This document shows positions 58,901-62,569 of a stretch of DNA of 64,000 nucleotides, piece after piece. Where the stretch lies: the NCBI GenBank assembly GCA_007844125.1, contig CM017572.1, positions 45,984,396 to 46,048,395 on the forward strand, in the 5' to 3' direction. The notes under the pieces are model-generated. The model saw only the letters and a program-made list of their open reading frames with translations. It was not told where the DNA came from and made no database searches. Every line of letters begins with the position of its first letter. Position 1 is the stretch's first letter. The position numbers were made by a program, and so were the translations under genes. The stretch is from Sinonovacula constricta. Its lineage: Eukaryota > Mollusca > Bivalvia > Cardiida > Solecurtidae.

Positions 58901-61606
58901 GGTTGTTTAAATTCGTGTCTTAGGCTCGTTGTTTAAAGTCATTTCTCAGCCTAATTGTTTAAAGTAATTTCTGCAGGTAGATATTTAAAGTCACTTGTCA
59001 GGCTGTTCGTTTAATTGGGTTTGCCATGCTGATAGTTAAATGTGTTTATTGTTTGTATGGGTTTATCAGGTTGTTTGTTTTGAGTGGTGTGTCAAACGGG
59101 TTGATTGGTTGGTATGCTGTACTATACAGTTAATCTAAGATGTTATGTGTCTCACCCACCTTTAAATTCATCTGGTGTAGTTTCGCTGTCTCGGCGGTGG
59201 TCAGGCTAGGAGAAGTGGACTTGCCATCGGTCATCACAATGAGGATGTTGGCCACGTTGGGTCGATCTCCGGCTGGCTGGGTGAAGCTGTTTTGCTCTAT
59301 GTATTTGAGGGCCAGATGGGTCTGGGTGTTCCCGGAAATGTACCTGGCAGACACAATGTGGAAGAGGGCAGATATAGATAACAATTATATTGAGTCATAC
59401 AAATAGCAACAAGTCAACATAAGCTGTAGCTGATCGTGTATAACCAGAAGTTAAGCTGTTTGCGAGAAATAATCTGTACTTTGAGTGGTGAATAGAAGGC
59501 TAAATGTCAAGGGGTCAAACAAGATGTATGCTTAAATATGTTAGCAGTAGAAAGAGCATAAATAAGCATTATCAAACCAATCAAACAACTGTATTTTATT
59601 TTATGTACTATGAACTCTGGTTACATACGCTACTGACAATAAAACAAAATAAAAACAAACAATACGATGACGACTGTTTCAACTTATTTACATTATTTCT
59701 TTTTCAACAGTGGTTATAATGATTTCAATTTATTTATGAAAATTGTGTTTTAAAAAAAATCATTTTGGGTTTATTACAAATTATGGTTGGCCTTATATAT
59801 TGAGACTGCCAGCCGTTTTTAATGTAATATATATTCATTAATCCAACTTATTAATCAACTATTTCGAGATATTGCATACGGTTCAGATAATTTGTTTCGA
59901 AATATCGTATTGCCACAATCATGGTTCAGCTATTACTGGCGCAGAGAGACCCTAATTTTTGGTTATTTAAAGCAGATTATTTTTTCAGATGAGAACAATA
60001 ATTTGTAAATGCAAAATGTTCTGCTGACATTAACCCCATATAATTCAAAAACAAAACAAACAGAAAAAAATAAATATATCATGACCCGGTAGCGCTATCG
60101 GAGGATCACTACGAGAGTCTATTGGTTCGACTCCGGGCCTCGACATACCAAATAGGGATATATCTCCTTTGCTAACACTCAAGCAAATATATGGGTTGTT
60201 TCGCAACTGATCGACCCGGTGTCCTGATAATGTTCACGACATGCTATAGACAGTAAAGGCAGCACTATATTATTTAAGTGAACACCGTTTTAAAATAACT
60301 GAAATACTGTTCTTGGAACGATAACCAGCAAACAAACAAAACAAATCATGTTTTATACTATTTCATACTGTAATATATATTCGCTACTGAGGAAACATTT
60401 TTTCTGGTTCTCCCGTTGTCTATACTTGCTCGATCTCACTACTATCCACCTACCCCACATGCTTGATAGCGTTGATAAGGTCCGCCTTGTTCGGGTGCGT
60501 GTTCAGGTTGAACTCATTATGGGGAGTGGTCGAGAAGGTCACGACACCGATTTGCACATTATTGGGTCCGATGTCAAACGCGTTGGCGAACCTCGACACG
60601 AAATCCAGCTGCTTCTGGAAGTTGGCTGAGCCCACAGATCCGGAAGAGTCCAGCAAAAACACGATGTCAGCAGGGTTCGAGCCGCAGTCTATAGAAAAAT
60701 GGGAGAGTTTGTTCACATGAGGGAGAACGGAAAACGTGATCGCGGCTCTATAAATTAAGCATGAATTATATTTATAAGAATTTGCCAATGTTATTTTATT
60801 ATAATAATGAGTAAGAAATTAAACTGCGTTTTCAGAAGACATTCATATATTCGAATACTGTTTAAATAAGTTGGTTCTAAACAAAACTTTATACCACATG
60901 GCTTTCTTACCCAGTGGTTTTGTTGTATCTATATAGCCTACTTAGAAAATATCTTTGTTAATGTTTATATTATATGTACATACCATGTTGATTAATGATT
61001 AATGAAAGCATAGTAAAATGAACCAGATTATATGTAAAAAACTTTACATCGGCAAAATAAAATAATAAAAAAATAATAATACAACAATGAACATCATACT
61101 AGATTTATAGGATGAATATCCATTGGTTCTGAAAACAACTGAATCTATTACCATTTACATAATGCTTAAGATGGGTTAAAAGATATACAATACAATTTAT
61201 TAATTCTTATAAATTACGTAACGACATGCGTCAAGTTAACTAAAAATAATTAAATATTTACAAGGAGGAAACCTCTGAAATCAAATAAATGTACCGTTTT
61301 TTGTGTTTTTTTTTCGACTTAATGTACGTCTTGTGTACAAATGATTGTGGAAAATGGCAAACGCTTTTAAGCAGTTAAGGAGTGTCAAATTATTGCCATA
61401 TTCAATTAACGATATAATACGAAAATTAAATGTTTTGCATTGAAATCATCGCCACTAGTCACTATTTTGTGAAGTTATTAAAATCCGTGTAATTGTTGAA
61501 TCAAATAAATGTAGTGCACTATACCTGGCGCCACCGTTGTGACCGCGCTCAGAGTCCCATGGATGCCTAACAGAGCCCAAAGGGCAACGAACAACATCCT
61601 AGCCAT
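19844..61606 (-). CDS. Secreted vWA/TSP1/ShK/VWC mosaic protein, 40-exon gene model
   Basis: This is the whole gene model. Joining 40 exons gives 6213 coding nt (2070 residues) with no frame conflict. Domains: signal peptide 1-21, vWA1 28-214, TSP1 215-270 with a Pro/Thr linker to 290, vWA2 291-480, vWA3 481-683, vWA4 684-883, ShK1 884-940, ShK2 941-983, VWC1 996-1081, VWC2 1082-1166, ShK3 1167-1212, VWC3-6 1222-1635, VWC7 plus ShK4 1636-1748, ShK5 1749-1801, a Gly/Thr linker, ShK6 1837-1875, VWC8 1906-1987, VWC9 1988-2070. No transmembrane segment follows the signal peptide, so the protein is expected to be extracellular. vWA domains bind matrix proteins or each other through a MIDAS metal. 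VWC domains in chordin-like proteins bind BMP-type ligands or mediate assembly. ShK domains are Cys-rich modules common in invertebrate secreted proteins. A matrix, shell, byssus or haemolymph adhesion role is inferred. The domain order is unlike matrilin, collagen VI or the shell protein BMSP/Pif, which lack this tail. Confidence 0.85.
20549..20672 (-). CDS. Mosaic gene exon 39: VWC9, first half
   Basis: The exon encodes GCFYKNVAYHQGDTWNDDCK, then CTCLDEQTGQYSC. It is 124 nt because of a three-residue lead-in. The donor is CT|GTAAGT, phase 2 out. Confidence 0.86.
20960..21035 (-). mobile_element. tRNA-like SINE head in intron 38
   Basis: On the minus strand the sequence has GTAGCTCATTCAGTAGAGCA, a typical tRNA D-arm/A box, followed by GGTTCAAGC, a B-box-like block. 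It looks like a decayed SINE head rather than a working tRNA gene. Confidence 0.5.
21306..21433 (-). CDS. Mosaic gene exon 38: VWC8, second half plus Gly/Thr linker
   Basis: The exon encodes CPHYNLPAGCVLKKAAGECC, then GVPDC, then TGSGTGTGTGTGTGTMTG, a run of alternating Gly and Thr. The acceptor is CATTCCAG and the donor ACAG|GTAGCA. Confidence 0.85.
22110..22227 (-). CDS. Mosaic gene exon 37: VWC8, first half
   Basis: The exon encodes GCVYKGKYYPSGDTWVDGCD, then NCTCENGLTGFYRC, with a possible N-glycosylation site at NCT. It is 118 nt, phase 1 in and phase 2 out (AG|GTAAGC). Confidence 0.86.
22649..22738 (-). CDS. Mosaic gene exon 36: Gly/Thr linker
   Basis: The exon encodes GMLSGNATGTNTGGMTGHQT followed by VPPGSGFTGF. 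It has no Cys. NAT is a possible N-glycosylation site. The acceptor is GTTCTCTAG and the donor TTCA|GTGAGT. It is phase 1 at both ends. Confidence 0.76.
22960..23076 (-). CDS. Mosaic gene exon 35: ShK6
   Basis: The exon encodes GSGGCSDVLLNCPEFTQTAC, then WAKQNCPSFCGYCG, a complete six-Cys ShK in one 117-nt exon. The acceptor is CCTTTCAG and the donor G|GTAAGC. It is phase 1 at both ends. Confidence 0.86.
23749..23853 (-). CDS. Mosaic gene exon 34: Gly/Thr-repeat linker
   Basis: This 105-nt exon encodes only repeats of the type GTMTGTGTG and GGTMTG; every residue is Gly, Thr or Met. It has no Cys, so it is a flexible spacer between ShK5 and ShK6. It is phase 1 at both ends. The DNA is itself a short imperfect repeat, so its length may vary between alleles. 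Confidence 0.78.
24391..24844 (-). repeat. 50-bp array duplicating an exon end and its splice donor
   Basis: Nine copies at exact 50-bp spacing (CAGAGGTTAC at 24421, 24471 and so on, with one CAGATGTTAC at 24671). Each unit holds the last 24 coding nt of exon 33 (CPVTCNLC codons), the GTATGT donor and 26 nt of intron. The copy nearest the exon (24820-24844) is the coding one. Confidence 0.92.
24819..24977 (-). CDS. Mosaic gene exon 33: ShK5
   Basis: A Gly/Thr start (TNTGTGTMGSTSAPG) precedes CRDTIPNCKEYGANAC, then WAKVNCPVTCNLC. The donor TGTG|GTATGT at 24818 is the first of nine near-identical copies spaced exactly 50 bp apart. Using any later one would add 50-nt steps and shift the frame or reach a stop. 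Confidence 0.82.
25401..25624 (-). CDS. Mosaic gene exon 32: VWC7 second half fused to ShK4
   Basis: The exon encodes CPRIASVPTGCTFVQDPNDN, then CCQKLQC. After only DPTSSFG it continues into a ShK: CQDKISNCAAYGSYVC, then WSQQNCAKYCGLC, ending GTGTG. No intron separates the two modules, unlike everywhere else in the tail, so a former phase-1 intron was probably lost here. Confidence 0.86.
26207..26321 (-). CDS. Mosaic gene exon 31: VWC7, first half
   Basis: The exon encodes ACLYKGSIYQQGETWRDGCD, then CECTDASVGRYRC. It is exactly 115 nt, phase 1 in and phase 2 out (AG|GTAAAC). Confidence 0.86.
26722..26915 (-). CDS. Mosaic gene exon 30: VWC6, second half plus linker
   Basis: The exon encodes CPKYDNVPATCTFVADPKDP, then MCCRVPQC, then a Gly/Ser-rich spacer (GSTGGSAVSGFTGSFIGYG) and TLSQTGYA. 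The donor is A|GTATGT. An extra residue (PMCC rather than PCC) precedes the Cys pair. Confidence 0.85.
27731..29115. repeat. 36-bp minisatellite in intron 29, about 38 copies
   Basis: The unit is close to TCGGCAACAAGCGGCGCCTG then CTATCGTAGTTATAAG. It is GC-rich against an AT-rich setting. The main variants are GGCGCC versus GGTGGC. Because 36 is a multiple of three, long frames stay open on both strands. These are not genes. Confidence 0.95.
29336..29450 (-). CDS. Mosaic gene exon 29: VWC6, first half
   Basis: The exon encodes YCKYQGYYHTQGESWNDGCG, then CRCEDANNHYYEC. It is exactly 115 nt. The next intron contains the 36-bp array. Confidence 0.86.
30149..30294 (-). CDS. Mosaic gene exon 28: VWC5, second half
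   Basis: The exon encodes CPTYQNIPVQCQLVTDPNDA, then CCKTIQC, then FTNQVTTVAPLYAQVSPPG. It is phase 2 in and phase 1 out (CAG|GTAATA). Confidence 0.86.
30614..30728 (-). CDS. Mosaic gene exon 27: VWC5, first half
   Basis: The exon encodes GCAYKGNVYAQGQQWDDGCT, then CECVDAAGGQYRC. It is exactly 115 nt. Its acceptor TTCCAG and flanking sequence resemble the degenerate repeat copies that follow in the intron (30783-31240). Confidence 0.86.
30783..31240 (-). repeat. Degenerate 50-60 bp repeats beside exon 27
   Basis: About eight imperfect copies of CTTCCAGCTGAGAAACAGTG plus a tail like AGCATAAGTTATGGGTTTCT. The unit resembles the real exon 27 border (CATCCAGCTGGAACACAG plus ATAGTCATAAATTTCT at 30722-30765), so it probably arose from the 3' splice-site region. 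The copies have diverged more than those of the 50-bp array. Confidence 0.65.
31316..31707. repeat. 43-bp minisatellite in intron 26, about 9 copies
   Basis: The unit contains TGATCATTGTGTCTTGTGGT and ATTCTACAGGTGAAGTGTAC. Copies are nearly identical apart from ACACGTGAT/ACATGTGAT changes. It lies between the degenerate repeats and exon 26. Confidence 0.93.
31786..32021 (-). CDS. Mosaic gene exon 26: VWC4, second half plus long linker
   Basis: The exon encodes CPAFNNLPPECHMQDNPNDP, then CCQQPVC, then a spacer of about 50 residues rich in Gly, Thr, Val and Pro (TYGTGFTGFG, GGMTGTGTVAPG). The acceptor is TTATTTAG and the donor A|GTAAGT. At 236 nt it is the longest second-half exon. Confidence 0.86.
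32348..32462 (-). CDS. Mosaic gene exon 25: VWC4, first half
   Basis: The exon encodes GCLYKGTLHAAGTRWDDGCT, then CRCEDGSTGQYKC. It is exactly 115 nt, phase 1 in and phase 2 out at AA|GTATGG. Confidence 0.86.
33071..33258 (+). repeat. Dispersed repeat, copy 2 (intron 24)
   Basis: The left part matches 1488 (GAAGTGCGAGGTTAGAGC, TTTAAGCACCCC). The right part matches 63917-64000 (TTTGTTCTTACTTTT, GCTTGCATGTGA, CTTTGTCCTGTGTCTTTTC). It therefore links the window's other two fragments into one family. Confidence 0.6.
33397..33536. mobile_element. 140-bp foldback (MITE-like) element
   Basis: The ends AAATATCAGATCC and GGATCTGATATTT are exact reverse complements. So are the inner blocks AATGTCAACC and GGTTGACATT around a 14-nt loop. 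The arms between are imperfectly paired. The size and structure fit a non-autonomous DNA transposon. It lies about 70 bp past the exon 24 donor. Confidence 0.6.
33607..33812 (-). CDS. Mosaic gene exon 24: VWC3, second half plus linker
   Basis: The exon encodes CADIVNLPLGCSQVKTAGDC, then CPTIQC. A long Gly/Pro/Thr spacer follows, with GGYPVPQPMGGS and PAPGAVITGAL. The intron before it is only 138 nt. The donor is A|GTAAGT. Confidence 0.86.
33951..34065 (-). CDS. Mosaic gene exon 23: VWC3, first half
   Basis: The exon encodes VCIYNGQRYAQGQRWSDGCD, then CVCENARYGYYRC. It is exactly 115 nt, phase 1 in and phase 2 out (AA|GTAAGG), with the usual VWC spacing. Confidence 0.86.
34918..34944 (-). CDS. 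Mosaic gene exon 22: 27-nt linker mini-exon
   Basis: The exon encodes NVTPTPGPN between TATTTGTAG and CG|GTGAGT. It is a Pro-rich linker in phase 1 at both ends. NVT, with its Asn split across the intron, is a possible N-glycosylation site. At 27 nt it is the shortest exon of the gene; skipping would keep the frame. Confidence 0.72.
35343..35480 (-). CDS. Mosaic gene exon 21: ShK3
   Basis: The exon encodes VATLTTQAPCVDTDANCVRY, then ETC, then WAYDNCKKTCNFC, a six-Cys ShK. It is phase 1 at both ends. The acceptor is AAATCAG and the donor A|GTAAGT right after the last Cys. Confidence 0.86.
35984..36123 (-). CDS. Mosaic gene exon 20: VWC2, second half
   Basis: The exon encodes CAHYDSLPPGCHLEHPAGKC, then CEEPVCDF, then a Gly-rich spacer (FTGGGTVSGHGSG). 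The acceptor is CATGCAG and the donor CTCAG|GTGAGT. It is 140 nt, the same length as exon 18. Confidence 0.86.
36386..36500 (-). CDS. Mosaic gene exon 19: VWC2, first half
   Basis: The exon encodes VCMYKNQPYYQGQTWQDGCE, then NCFCQDGSTGLWTC. It is 115 nt, phase 1 in. The donor region TCTGTGTAGGTAG offers three overlapping GT sites. Only TCTGT|GTAGGT keeps the frame with exon 20, and one alternative would include a TAG. Confidence 0.83.
36672..46728 (-). repeat. 48-bp minisatellite filling intron 18, about 210 copies
   Basis: In gene orientation the unit is roughly TATCTTTCAGTCACCCAGAT then GTTGTGTTTGGGTTATTG and TGGCACATCC. The array takes up about 98% of the 10.2-kb intron. All three minus-strand frames are open in the consensus, giving spurious frames up to about 600 codons. 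Some units carry GTGGGACAATAA or CCTTAA variants on the plus strand, useful for tracing copies. Confidence 0.95.
42611..46717 (-). repeat. Higher-order repeats of 20 and 29 units in the 48-bp array
   Basis: The rare variant GGGTGATTAAAAG occurs at 42611, 44003 and 44963: spacings of 1392 (29 units) and 960 (20 units). The variant ACATACGGGTGACTGAAGG occurs near 43374, 45726 and 46686: spacings of about 2352 (49 units) and 960. The right part of the array therefore grew by block duplication. Confidence 0.85.
46746..46885 (-). CDS. Mosaic gene exon 18: VWC1, second half
   Basis: The exon encodes CPLYHNLPPTCTLVKKTGSC, then CLEPVC, with the CC pair and P-x-C ending of a VWC. A spacer follows to GKYNGI. 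The donor A|GTAAGC at 46745 lies only about 17 bp from the edge of the 48-bp array that fills the next intron. Confidence 0.85.
47508..47625 (-). CDS. Mosaic gene exon 17: VWC1, first half
   Basis: The exon encodes CYYNGMQYSQGQTWDDACSY, then TCTCDDAASGRYSC. This is the first half of a VWC domain (C...G..Y..G..W...C...C.C). The exon is 118 nt, phase 1 in and phase 2 out at AA|GTAAGG. Confidence 0.86.
47885..47920 (-). CDS. Mosaic gene exon 16: 36-nt linker mini-exon
   Basis: The exon encodes NLKNVNQVVTGF between TCCTTTCAG and T|GTAAGT. It has no Cys. It is phase 1 at both ends, so it could be skipped without a frame change. It lies directly before VWC1. Confidence 0.75.
48456..48584 (-). CDS. 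Mosaic gene exon 15: ShK2
   Basis: The exon encodes PSVQVPPPPCVNAINNC, then VCTSYKPWAEDNCRQFCGFC, all six ShK Cys present. The donor A|GTAAGT directly follows the last Cys codon. It is phase 1 at both ends. Confidence 0.86.
49755..49845 (+). repeat. Dispersed repeat fragment in intron 14
   Basis: TTTGCCTTTGTCTACAGGTA through TAGGACTTTTTCTTGTTTAC matches 1641-1725 with about one change in six. No other feature was recognised in this 1.7-kb intron (48585-50303). Confidence 0.45.
50304..50474 (-). CDS. Mosaic gene exon 14: ShK1
   Basis: A Pro/Thr-rich start (AIPPTVDTLTPLPMTT) leads into DPCQDQNPDCGKYEIPAVC, then WAKDNCQRSCGIC. This is a complete six-Cys ShK module with the C-x-x-x-C-x-x-C ending. 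It is phase 1 at both ends. ShK modules occur in many secreted invertebrate proteins, and nothing here points to a channel-blocking toxin. Confidence 0.86.
50815..50935 (+). repeat. GAT/GTT trinucleotide-rich tract in intron 13
   Basis: The tract is an imperfect run of GTT, then GATGAT and AATGAT triplets. It starts after GGCGCTGTTATTG and stops about 30 bp before the exon 13 donor at 50963. It is a likely variable microsatellite. Confidence 0.8.
50964..51111 (-). CDS. Mosaic gene exon 13: vWA4, end
   Basis: The exon encodes VFAVGVGANVDRSELNAVAT, then HVLTVTDFSKLSQI and SQTCSG. It has the same start position (VFA) as exon 4 of vWA1. It ends the vWA block in phase 1; the ShK/VWC tail follows. 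Confidence 0.86.
51662..51805 (-). CDS. Mosaic gene exon 12: vWA4, middle
   Basis: The exon is exactly 48 codons, phase 0 at both ends. It encodes DAYNTMFKATNGDRPGVGNI, then AILVTDGQSTDRPSTLAEAK, then KLRDAGVQ. The MIDAS Asp is in VTDG. The acceptor is CTTTCAG and the donor CAG|GTACTC. Confidence 0.86.
52066..52373 (-). CDS. Mosaic gene exon 11: vWA4, first two-thirds
   Basis: The exon begins with VSKPLAGPTSAPSC, then ADIVFILDSSGSIGQPNYDK with the MIDAS loop, then IGADKIRVGVEIFSD and YKRGTTNTGQALK with the MIDAS Thr. The donor is AAG|GTGAGA, phase 0 out. Confidence 0.87.
52631..52888 (-). CDS. Mosaic gene exon 10: vWA3, end
   Basis: The exon encodes DRPNVPNVAIIVTDGNSN, then AAL and KEAQAARDAGITMIAVGVG, then ELNAIATDPDRSHVFTADNF, ending KACEG. 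The acceptor is AACTTGTAG. The MIDAS Asp (VTDG) is present. It is phase 1 at both ends. Confidence 0.86.
53020..53085 (+). mobile_element. tRNA-like SINE head fragment in intron 9
   Basis: GGTTAGCTCAGTCAGTACAG is a strong tRNA D-arm/A-box match, followed by CAATTCGAAC in the B-box position. The tRNA cloverleaf is not complete. It is read as a short SINE relic. Confidence 0.45.
53177..53527 (-). CDS. Mosaic gene exon 9: linker and vWA3, first two-thirds
   Basis: The exon begins with a Pro/Thr linker (VPATTPIPTTPMPKPDC). It then encodes ADIVFLLDSSGSVGSANF with the MIDAS loop, IGPNAVQIGVDTFQTT, and YNGGTTHTGEAIHFM with the MIDAS Thr. At 351 nt it is the longest exon of the gene. The donor is GCAG|GTGTGT. 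Confidence 0.87.
53826..54038 (-). CDS. Mosaic gene exon 8: vWA2, end
   Basis: The exon starts by completing Gly of TDG, then encodes QSNSPAATASEADLLRKAGI, then VFSIGVGSGAKVDELNAMAT and HVFQVTDFNSL, ending KKTCEG. It joins without an intron where vWA1 and vWA4 have one before VFA. It is phase 1 at both ends. Confidence 0.86.
54444..54562 (-). CDS. Mosaic gene exon 7: vWA2, middle
   Basis: The exon encodes TYTSGTTHTAEAIKY, with the MIDAS Thr in SGTTHT, and AAKIAIIITD with the MIDAS Asp. The donor splits the Gly of TDG (GACG|GTAAGC). The intron position differs from vWA1, so the vWA copies do not share one exon layout. Confidence 0.86.
55255..55492 (-). CDS. Mosaic gene exon 6: vWA2, first half
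   Basis: The exon encodes ACNSTVPADIVFILDASGSVG with an intact DxSxS MIDAS loop, then IGPAETHVGLITFDSKTYL and AIQST. It begins after CTGTTTCAG and ends at AC|GTAAGT, phase 2 out. Confidence 0.87.
55769..55996 (-). CDS. Mosaic gene exon 5: thrombospondin type 1 repeat and linker
   Basis: The exon encodes GGWTNWGSFSPCTKTCGGG, then RERSC, GGADC, NQAC and SQACP. This is a full TSP1 repeat with six Cys and the WxxW layered-Trp motif; the usual third Trp is Phe. A short Pro/Thr tail (PTTPPPTPPRTTP) follows and is a likely O-glycosylated spacer. It is phase 1 at both ends, so it is a shuffled module between vWA1 and vWA2. Confidence 0.9.
56997..57138 (-). CDS. Mosaic gene exon 4: vWA1, end
   Basis: The exon starts in phase 0 after GTGTTCCAG and encodes VFAIGIGAGVDTAEL, then HVFQVTTFDALNTL and KKTAC. 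This is the last strand and helix of a vWA domain. The donor is CACAA|GTAATT, phase 1 out, slightly off consensus. Confidence 0.85.
57751..58025 (+). repeat. Two direct copies of a 130-bp element in intron 3
   Basis: CGACGTGCTGGAGCGCGACG at 57751 and CGACACGCTAGAGCGCGACG at 57902 each begin a block. Both blocks contain TGGAATG, CATGGGG, a TTTCGCGGA-like segment, TATAACCCTGA and end near GAGTCCTATTTTTT. They are diverged by perhaps 15-20%. The family was not recognised. Confidence 0.65.
58270..59005. repeat. 26-bp minisatellite in intron 3, about 28 copies
   Basis: The unit on the plus strand is GGTTGGTTGTTTAAAGTCAT then TTCTCA. The first six copies are almost identical and later ones diverge (CAATCTGG, AAAGCC). 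The array stops about 155 bp short of exon 3. Confidence 0.92.
59160..59343 (-). CDS. Mosaic gene exon 3: vWA1, middle
   Basis: The exon encodes YISGNTQTHLALKYI, with the MIDAS Thr in the GNTQT turn. GDRPNVANILIVMTDGKS follows, with the MIDAS Asp in MTDG. It ends at NLK before donor AAG|GTGGGT, phase 0 out. The gap to the next exon holds the 26-bp tandem array. Confidence 0.87.
60078..60345 (+). mobile_element. tRNA-derived SINE in intron 2
   Basis: The head has an A-box-like GGTAGCGCTATCGG and a B box GGTTCGACTCC. The body is shared with the inverted copy at 3612-3925, and the end is CAAACAAACAAAACAAAT. It lies antisense to the mosaic gene. No clear target-site duplication was seen. Confidence 0.7.
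60454..60688 (-). CDS. Mosaic gene exon 2: vWA1, first half
   Basis: The exon starts after TTTTTCTATAG and encodes DCGSNPADIVFLLDSSGSVG, which carries the DxSxS MIDAS loop. It continues through IGPNNVQIGVVTFST to AIKHV. The donor is GG|GTAGGT. It is phase 1 in and phase 2 out. The DCG start places a Cys just before the domain, paired with the C-terminal KTAC in exon 4. Confidence 0.88.
61525..61606 (-). CDS. Mosaic gene exon 1: start codon and signal peptide
   Basis: The exon encodes MARMLFVALWALLGIHGTLS followed by AVTTVAP. There is a short basic start, a hydrophobic core of about 12 residues, and an L-S-A cleavage site giving a mature N terminus near residue 22. The donor is CCAG|GTATAG at 61524. 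A second Met at codon 4 could also start, but the first has the better context (GACATGG). A TATA box lies 37-43 nt upstream. Confidence 0.85.
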
Positions 61607-61642
61607 GTCCTTATTTAGACCGCCCGACTTCTACTGCGGCCC

Positions 61643-61649
61643 TTATATA
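61643..61649 (-). promoter_or_regulatory. TATA box of the mosaic gene
   Basis: TATATAA on the minus strand, within CGTATATAAGGGC, lies about 40 nt upstream of the start codon. It predicts a start site near 61615-61620 and a 5' UTR of only about 10-15 nt, unless an upstream non-coding exon exists. A TATA promoter fits a gene expressed strongly in a particular tissue. Confidence 0.55.
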
Positions 61650-62303
61650 CGGCCTAGCCGGGAACATTTCAGGGGTACTCGGAGATGAGATAATTTAGGT
61701 CACACTCGATTTTTATCACCGCACATTTAAGGAGCTTCCGTAACACACGAGAATTATGTTTGCAATTTGTCTAATTCTTCATGGAAACTGCCGCTGTGTC
61801 ATTGATTAATATCAGGAAAGGTCATTGCCGACTCTTTTGAACTTGCTGCACACATGATATTTTAACAAAAATCTCCGTGTTTTTTAGTGTTATGTTTGTG
61901 TGCTATTTTAGGCAACATGGAAAGTAATTTAGAAACGTTATCATTGATTTATTATCCGGCTTTTGAAAACGCACATTGTCATGGTTATTATCAAACACAT
62001 TAATGAACGAATTTTCTTATGTCAGTAACTTATCGCCGTTATTCTAGAATGTATTCATTGAAGCTGTAGATTCGAGTTTTGTTTTATAGATTTATTTAAA
62101 ATCTTGCTAGTGTCCATTAGTTGTAATATATGATAGTACTATATATAAATATGATAAGTGCCTAACTATAAGCAATGTAATATGTTTTAAGAAAGAGTGC
62201 ACTTTAATTCTCCCGATAAACAAATAATTGTTTAAGACAATCCAAATATTTACGCTGAGGATATGTAATAAAACAACTTTAAATATCAAGTTCAGTGTTT
62301 AGC

Positions 62304-62305
<2 letters not shown>
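61650..62305. other. Upstream flank of the mosaic gene
   Basis: No gene was recognised between the TATA box and the AT microsatellite. The sequence is AT-rich and presumably holds the gene's promoter and enhancers, but no specific site stood out. Confidence 0.4.

Positions 62306-62306
<1 letters not shown>

Positions 62307-62366
<60 letters not shown>
62307..62366. repeat. (AT)30 microsatellite
   Basis: A pure run of AT dinucleotides about 60 bp long, roughly 700 bp upstream of the mosaic gene. The true length may differ because such runs are often mis-assembled. Confidence 0.97.
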
Positions 62367-62368
<2 letters not shown>

Positions 62369-62569
62369 CTTCTCTGATTAAAACGTCATAAAATATAAAG
62401 TACGAATGTTGTTTTGGTGCATATTAATGCGGTTAGAGGCGTCCCATGCGGAATAAATGGTTAGAAAGGATATGGATACATGTATTGGGCGACAAGGACT
62501 GAAGTGTACCTGATTTGATATCGATAGCGATTACGTCATGTGTTTAGACGATTAATTCTGTCTAAAATT

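Larger units (their letters stand above)
20673..61524 (-). other. Introns of the mosaic gene with nothing recognised
   Basis: Long introns in which I see only AT-rich sequence: 21434-22109, 22228-22648, 23077-23748, 24978-25400, 25625-26206, 26322-26721, 29451-30148, 32022-32347, 34066-34917, 34945-35342, 35481-35983, 46886-47507, 47921-48455, 51112-51661, 54039-54443, 54563-55254, 55997-56996 and 60689-61524. Frames inside them show no domain features. Additional skipped exons cannot be excluded, but the frame is complete without them. Confidence 0.5.
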
